Assembly (NCBI GenBank): GCA_023426005.1
Contig: JAFABO010000093.1
Coordinates: 1 to 7,370, forward strand
DNA length: 7,370 nt
Reading direction: 5' to 3'
DNA from: Bacillota bacterium
GTDB taxonomy: Bacteria; Bacillota; Clostridia; Acetivibrionales; DSM-1351
Shown here: positions 4,659 through 7,370 of the stretch, in pieces
How the letters are laid out: every line of letters starts with the position of its first letter
Numbering within the stretch: position 1 is the stretch's first letter
Notes under the pieces: model-generated
Seen by the model: only the letters and a program-made list of their open reading frames with translations
Database searches by the model: none
Told to the model about the DNA's origin: nothing
Position numbers and translations under genes: made by a program

Positions 4659-4862
4659 TTACTTCCCCTCAAAAAAATTGTTGAGATCCTCAATGAGCTT
4701 GTCAGCATCTATTCCATGAATTGCGCAGGCATCCTCAATGCTTTCGCCTGAAGAAGAAGGACAGCCCAGACAATGCATTCCGGCATTAAGAAAAATAGGA
4801 ACGGTACCTCTATCCATATTTAAAACATCAGCTATAATCATATCTTTTGTTACTTTAGCCAT
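4659..4862 (-). CDS. DUF1858 (hybrid-cluster-protein-associated) redox disulfide protein
   Basis: This 67-residue cytoplasmic protein matches the DUF1858 layout. An N-terminal MITKDM-like helix start (VTKDMIIADVL) is followed by FLNAGMHCLGCPSSSGESIEDAC, with Cys31 and Cys34 as a CxxC pair and Cys46 downstream, and then HGIDADKLIEDLNNFF. The family is small, common in anaerobes and often described as a redox-active disulfide domain accompanying the hybrid cluster protein. No hybrid cluster gene is in this window, so the partner is unknown. The start is supported by AAGGAGG, nine bases before ATG. It lies 107 bases beyond the fumarase beta gene on the same strand with its own -10 box between, so it is probably transcribed separately, though readthrough is possible. 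Confidence 0.93.
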   Translation of the reverse strand: MAKVTKDMIIADVLNMDRGTVPIFLNAGMHCLGCPSSSGESIEDACAIHGIDADKLIEDLNNFFEGK

Positions 4863-4914
4863 TATAGTAAACCTCCTTGAATAATATTAAGCATTTTAAC
4901 AACTGCATAAAACT

Positions 4915-4920
4915 ATTATA
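4915..4920 (-). promoter_or_regulatory. -10 box for the DUF1858 gene
   Basis: A perfect TATAAT on the minus strand lies about 50 bases before the start codon. The -35 region is only an AT-rich stretch (TATATT at the correct distance), so the promoter call rests mainly on the -10 box and the gap from the preceding gene. Confidence 0.45.
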
Positions 4921-4969
4921 CACTAACGGATTTTAAAAATATACAAAAAATATATTGAAGAGTTCGGTT

Positions 4970-5524
4970 TTACCTGACCCTCCTATATTTCGCCTTTCCG
5001 GTCTCATATAAGTTGCCGCCATTGCAATCTATTATTACCGTCAACGGCAGATTTTCGACCTCCAGCCTTCTGACAGCCTCGGCCCCCAGCTCCGGAAAAG
5101 CAATGATTTCCTGGCTTTTAATACATTCAGCCATCAGTGCTCCCGCCCCGCCTATTGCTCCAAAGTATACGGCACCGAACTGCTTCATTGCGGCTATTAC
5201 ATTTTCTCCCCTCAGTCCCTTGCCGATCATACCTGTTTGCCCAAGCTCTATCAGGGCCGGAGCATACGCATCCATTCTGTAACTGGTGGTTGGGCCTGCC
5301 GAACCGATTGCTTCCCCCTCCCTGGAAGGGCATGGTCCGACGTAATAAATTGTCTGGTTTTTGATATCAAAAGGTAACGGTTTATTTTCTTTCAATAATT
5401 CAATCATTTTTTTATGTGCAGCATCCCTGGCAGTATAAATTATTCCGCTGAGTGAAACTGTGTCCCCCGCATTAAAAGACCTTGCAGTCTCTCTGTCAAA
5501 AGGAGCAGCTATATTATGGTGCAT
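4970..5524 (-). CDS. fumB: Fumarate hydratase class I, beta subunit
   Basis: This is the C-terminal-type subunit of the oxygen-sensitive iron-sulfur fumarase that interconverts fumarate and (S)-malate in the cytoplasm. The 184-residue length is normal for a split beta subunit. Conserved blocks are GDTVSLSGIIYTARDAAHKK (20-39), GPCPSREGEAIGSAGPTTSY (63-82) and RMDAYAP, GKGLRGENV, and MKQFGAVYFGAIGGAGAL (113-130). The closely related L(+)-tartrate dehydratase beta subunit shares these motifs and cannot be fully excluded. AGGAGG lies five bases before the ATG, giving a secure start. The alpha subunit gene is upstream on the same strand, but across a 295-base hairpin-rich spacer instead of the usual tight junction. 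The symbol fumB here means the beta subunit, not the E. coli paralogue FumB. Confidence 0.93.
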   Translation of the reverse strand: MHHNIAAPFDRETARSFNAGDTVSLSGIIYTARDAAHKKMIELLKENKPLPFDIKNQTIYYVGPCPSREGEAIGSAGPTTSYRMDAYAPALIELGQTGMIGKGLRGENVIAAMKQFGAVYFGAIGGAGALMAECIKSQEIIAFPELGAEAVRRLEVENLPLTVIIDCNGGNLYETGKAKYRRVR

Positions 5525-5629
5525 ATTAACCTCCTAAGCCATGTTATGGCTTTGAGCCGCATAGCGGCAACAAAATGTTATTGTAAGTAATTATCCTTTA
5601 TCGCAATGTGGCGAATAAAGGAGGTTAAT
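5525..5629 (-). promoter_or_regulatory. Exact anti-Shine-Dalgarno complement in the fumB leader
   Basis: The fumB ribosome binding region AGGAGGTTAAT (minus strand, 5535-5525) is exactly complementary over 11 bases to ATTAACCTCCT (5629-5619), about 84 bases upstream in the same transcript. The upstream arm also overlaps the 5' side of the local CCTTTATTCGC hairpin, so the two pairings compete. This suits a conditional translation switch, or simply marks the inverted ends of an insertion. Confidence 0.45.
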
Positions 5630-5819
5630 TGGCCAGTGCGCTTTCAAAGTATTGATAAATACTTTGAATATTTCACGGCCATAAATTCACAGGTTGGTTT
5701 GGAAGACGAGCATTAGCGAAGTCTTTCAAACTATCCCCCTGTTCCTCCCGTCCGGAATCCGGCCGGAAAATCTTATCCGGATATAGTGAAGCTCTATCAT
5801 AAAAAACTCCGATTTCCGG
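5525..5819 (-). other. Hairpin-rich spacer between the fumarase subunit genes
   Basis: This stretch holds no ORF with a ribosome binding site but at least five hairpins. AGCCAT/ATGGCT (5537-5551) and GCCGC/GCGGC (5556-5568) lie just upstream of the fumB ribosome binding site. CCTTTAT-CGC/GCG-ATAAAGG (about 5595-5621), an 11-bp perfect stem TTCAAAGTATT/AATACTTTGAA (5643-5668) inside GGCC ends, and an 11-bp GTTTGGAAGAC/GTCTTTCAAAC stem (about 5697-5731) follow. A cluster of TCCGG words lies at 5751-5780. It may be an inserted repeat element, an RNA regulator of fumB, or both. Confidence 0.7.
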
Positions 5820-6662
5820 TTATAATGAAACCTCGGCATGCCGTGTTACATGGCAGTTTATGTTTACAGCAACCGGCAAACCTGCTATATGCGTCGGGTA
5901 GGTCTCAACATTCACAGCAAGAGCGGTAGTGGTACCTCCAAGCCCGGCCGGTCCGATACCAAGAGCGTTTATTTTCTCAAGCATTTCGGCTTCCAGCCTT
6001 CTTACATATTCAATACTGCTTCTTTTGTCAATGGGCCTGAGTAAGGCTCTCTTGGCCAACAGGGACGCCTTTTCCATAGTTCCTCCTATTCCGACGCCCA
6101 CAACAATGGGAGGACATGGGTTTGGTCCCGCCTTATCCACCGTTTCCAGAATAAAGTCTTTTACCCCCTCTATTCCGTCGGAGGGCTTGAGCATTTTTAA
6201 AGCGCTCATATTCTCACTGCCAAACCCCTTGGGCGCAAGCTCCAGCTTAAATACATCCCCCGGTACGATATCATAATGGATAACAGCAGGTGTATTGTCT
6301 CCCGTATTGATCCTCTCAATAGGATCTCCAACTACAGATTTTCTCAGGTAACCCTCTTCATACCCTCTTCTGACACCTTCATTTATGGCATCTGCCAAAG
6401 CACCGCCTGAGATATGTACCTCCTGGCCCATAGTGACAAAGACCACGGCCATTCCGGTATCCTGGCATATTGCAACCTTTTTCTCAGCAGCCAGCGAGGC
6501 ATTTAAAAGTAATTTTTCAAGCACTTCGGTGCCTATTGGAGACTGCTCGGCGGACAGTCCCCTTTCCATTGCCTGTCTTATATCCTTGTTCAGGTAATAA
6601 TTGGCATCCATACACAAATTTTTAACGGCTTCTATAATTTTATCAACTACTATATCTCTCAT
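5820..6662 (-). CDS. fumA: Fumarate hydratase class I, alpha subunit
   Basis: This is the cluster-binding N-terminal-type subunit of the iron-sulfur fumarase (fumarate to malate, cytoplasmic). With the chosen start it has 280 residues, normal for the family. The three expected [4Fe-4S] cysteines are Cys66 in ICQDTGMAVVF, Cys183 in GPNPCPPIVVGVGIGG and Cys270 in NINCHVTRH. LAPKGFGSENMSALKML (142-158) and GPAGLGGTTTALAV (237-250) are further family blocks. I chose ATG 6662 because GGAGG (6672-6668) is five bases from it. An in-frame ATG at 6674 overlaps that ribosome binding site and has none of its own; using it gives 284 residues. L(+)-tartrate dehydratase alpha is the main alternative function. 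A promoter lies at 6734-6763. Confidence 0.93.
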   Translation of the reverse strand: MRDIVVDKIIEAVKNLCMDANYYLNKDIRQAMERGLSAEQSPIGTEVLEKLLLNASLAAEKKVAICQDTGMAVVFVTMGQEVHISGGALADAINEGVRRGYEEGYLRKSVVGDPIERINTGDNTPAVIHYDIVPGDVFKLELAPKGFGSENMSALKMLKPSDGIEGVKDFILETVDKAGPNPCPPIVVGVGIGGTMEKASLLAKRALLRPIDKRSSIEYVRRLEAEMLEKINALGIGPAGLGGTTTALAVNVETYPTHIAGLPVAVNINCHVTRHAEVSL

Positions 6663-6733
6663 CAATTCCTCCATCAGTTGATCATTAAGAATTAAAGTAC
6701 AGTAAATCAGGCAATATCATGGGTGATAATATA

Positions 6734-6763
6734 ATTATACATACATTTCAAGTAACAAAACAA
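6734..6763 (-). promoter_or_regulatory. Promoter of the fumarase genes
   Basis: On the minus strand, a perfect TATAAT (6734-6739) lies 18 bases from TTGTTT (6758-6763), giving a leader of about 60 bases to the alpha-subunit start. It faces away from the promoter of the universal stress gene. Confidence 0.6.
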
Positions 6764-6795
6764 CCTTTAAATGTTCATAAATTGTTCAAAAGGTT
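6762..6795. promoter_or_regulatory. Operator-like repeats in the divergent fumA-usp promoter region
   Basis: AACCTTT (6762-6768) and AAAGGTT (6789-6795) form a 7-bp inverted repeat overlapping the fumA -35 box. Between them TGTTCA occurs twice (6772-6777 and 6783-6788), 11 bases or one helical turn apart. Both features sit between two divergent promoters, where a shared regulator could bind. Confidence 0.3.
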
Positions 6796-6808
6796 TGGGG
6801 AATATTCA

Positions 6809-6837
6809 AAGACAAAACAATAATATTCTAGTATAAT
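6809..6837 (+). promoter_or_regulatory. Promoter of the universal stress protein gene
   Basis: AAGACA (6809-6814) and a perfect TATAAT (6832-6837) are spaced by 17 bases. The leader to the TTG start codon is only about 20 bases and consists mainly of the ribosome binding site. Confidence 0.62.
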
Positions 6838-6861
6838 TATATATGGGAAGGAGGTTATTTA

Positions 6862-7245
6862 TTGAATCCATCTGTACGTAACATATTAGTATGCGTCACT
6901 CAGCAGAAAACCTGTGAAAGGCTGATTAAAAAGGCTTTAGAGTTTTCAAATGCCGGCGATTCGATATATATAATTCACGTAGCAAAAGACAATTGGAGCT
7001 TTCTGGACAATGACAGGGAAGGTGAAGCTCTTGAATATCTTTTTGGCATAGCAAAGTCCGTCGGTGCTAACCTCACTGTTCTTAGATCCGACGATATTGT
7101 CGATACAATTGCTGAATATGTCCGTGAAAATAAAATTGATATTTTGGTTATGGGCGATTCCAAAGGAGACCATAGTGAAAACTATTTTTATAAATCATTA
7201 AAATTAAGTTTAGAACACGTTGAAATACACGTTGTACCTAATTAA
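6862..7245 (+). CDS. Universal stress protein (UspA-like domain)
   Basis: This 127-residue single-domain cytoplasmic protein has the Usp alpha/beta fold. The first strand is NILVCVTQQKTCERLI (7-22), then comes a helix, a second strand SIYIIHV (34-40), ANLTVLRSDDIVDTIAEYVREN (69-90), and the core strand IDILVMGDS (92-100), ending VEIHVVPN. The opening is reminiscent of the Usp domain attached to KdpD sensors. After VMGDS the canonical ATP-binding glycine pattern (G-2x-G-9x-G-S/T) is incomplete: KGDHSENYFYKSL lacks the final G-S/T. It may therefore be a non-ATP-binding type. The start is TTG 6862, fixed by AAGGAGG at 6848-6854 seven bases upstream; no ATG fits. It is divergent from the fumarase genes. 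The ligand and role are unknown. Confidence 0.88.
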   Translation: MNPSVRNILVCVTQQKTCERLIKKALEFSNAGDSIYIIHVAKDNWSFLDNDREGEALEYLFGIAKSVGANLTVLRSDDIVDTIAEYVRENKIDILVMGDSKGDHSENYFYKSLKLSLEHVEIHVVPN

Positions 7246-7309
7246 AACGTAAATTGATAAAAAGTTTCCTATTTTGCTGGTACAAATTAACTATTTTGCC
7301 TTCAAAGGC

Positions 7310-7370
7310 TTGACTTTAGCCAACTTTCATTATAAAATAATGTCGAATTCCATTTTTAGGAGGTTGTATA
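7310..7370 (+). promoter_or_regulatory. Promoter and ribosome binding site of a gene beyond the window
   Basis: TTGACT (7310-7315) and TAAAAT (7333-7338) are spaced by 17 bases, and AGGAGG (7358-7363) follows with seven bases to the window end. A start codon is expected at or just after 7371. The product cannot be seen. No strong terminator separates it from the universal stress gene; only a GCCTT/AGGC mini-hairpin lies near 7298-7309. Confidence 0.75.

Noticed and set aside
5800..5819. Weak hairpin followed by T run just after the fumA stop codon
   Set aside because: The stem is only three solid pairs (CCG/CGG) before the TTTTTT, too weak to call a terminator. It may contribute to partial attenuation between the subunit genes.
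5929..6276. Plus-strand frames of 115 and 68 codons opposite fumA
   Set aside because: These are antisense shadows of a strongly conserved coding region with no start signals of their own.

Overview
The window looks like chromosomal DNA of a low-GC, Gram-positive anaerobe of the class Clostridia. The supporting signs are AT-rich intergenic DNA, strong AGGAGG-type ribosome binding sites, near-consensus sigma-A promoters, CCA-encoded tRNA genes, a CD3324-family protein, a two-subunit iron-sulfur (class I) fumarase and a DUF1858 redox-disulfide protein. A closer placement, perhaps among the cellulolytic clostridia, would be a guess. Almost everything is on the minus strand. The exceptions are a small membrane-protein ORF near 2.7 kb, a universal stress protein at the right end, and a promoter plus ribosome binding site for a gene that starts just beyond the window.

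Layout from left to right. Positions 9-576 hold five tRNA genes read right to left as Glu-Asp-Phe-Gly-Cys from one strong promoter (618-646). A repeat-like spacer lies between Phe and Gly, and the Glu gene has two stem mismatches. Positions 811-1353 hold two small genes, a 56-residue CxxC zinc-ribbon protein and a 99-residue CD3324-family HTH protein. Positions 1413-1713 form a compact unit: strong promoter, strong ribosome binding site, 27-codon ORF and terminator. Its start-codon region is complementary to its stop-codon region. A tRNA-Lys gene follows, with a consensus promoter, a 20-bp terminator hairpin and two dyads in its leader. Next come an XRE-type repressor (2092-2439) with an operator-like dyad and, divergent to it, a 49-codon single-span membrane-protein ORF with its own promoter.

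The right half is core metabolism. purA (2994-4265) makes adenylosuccinate and has its own promoter and terminator. A DUF1858 protein follows at 4659-4862. The fumarase beta and alpha subunit genes (4970-5524 and 5820-6662) are transcribed alpha then beta, and are separated by an unusual 295-bp spacer full of hairpins. Part of that spacer is an exact 11-nt complement of the beta-subunit ribosome binding region. A divergent promoter region separates the alpha gene from a universal stress protein gene with a TTG start (6862-7245).

PurA makes the substrate of adenylosuccinate lyase, which releases fumarate, and fumarase hydrates fumarate to malate. The genes are therefore metabolically adjacent, but separate promoters and terminators argue against a single operon. 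No CRISPR array, transposase or phage gene is visible. The most unusual material is in the small ORFs and structured RNA leaders, not in the large genes.
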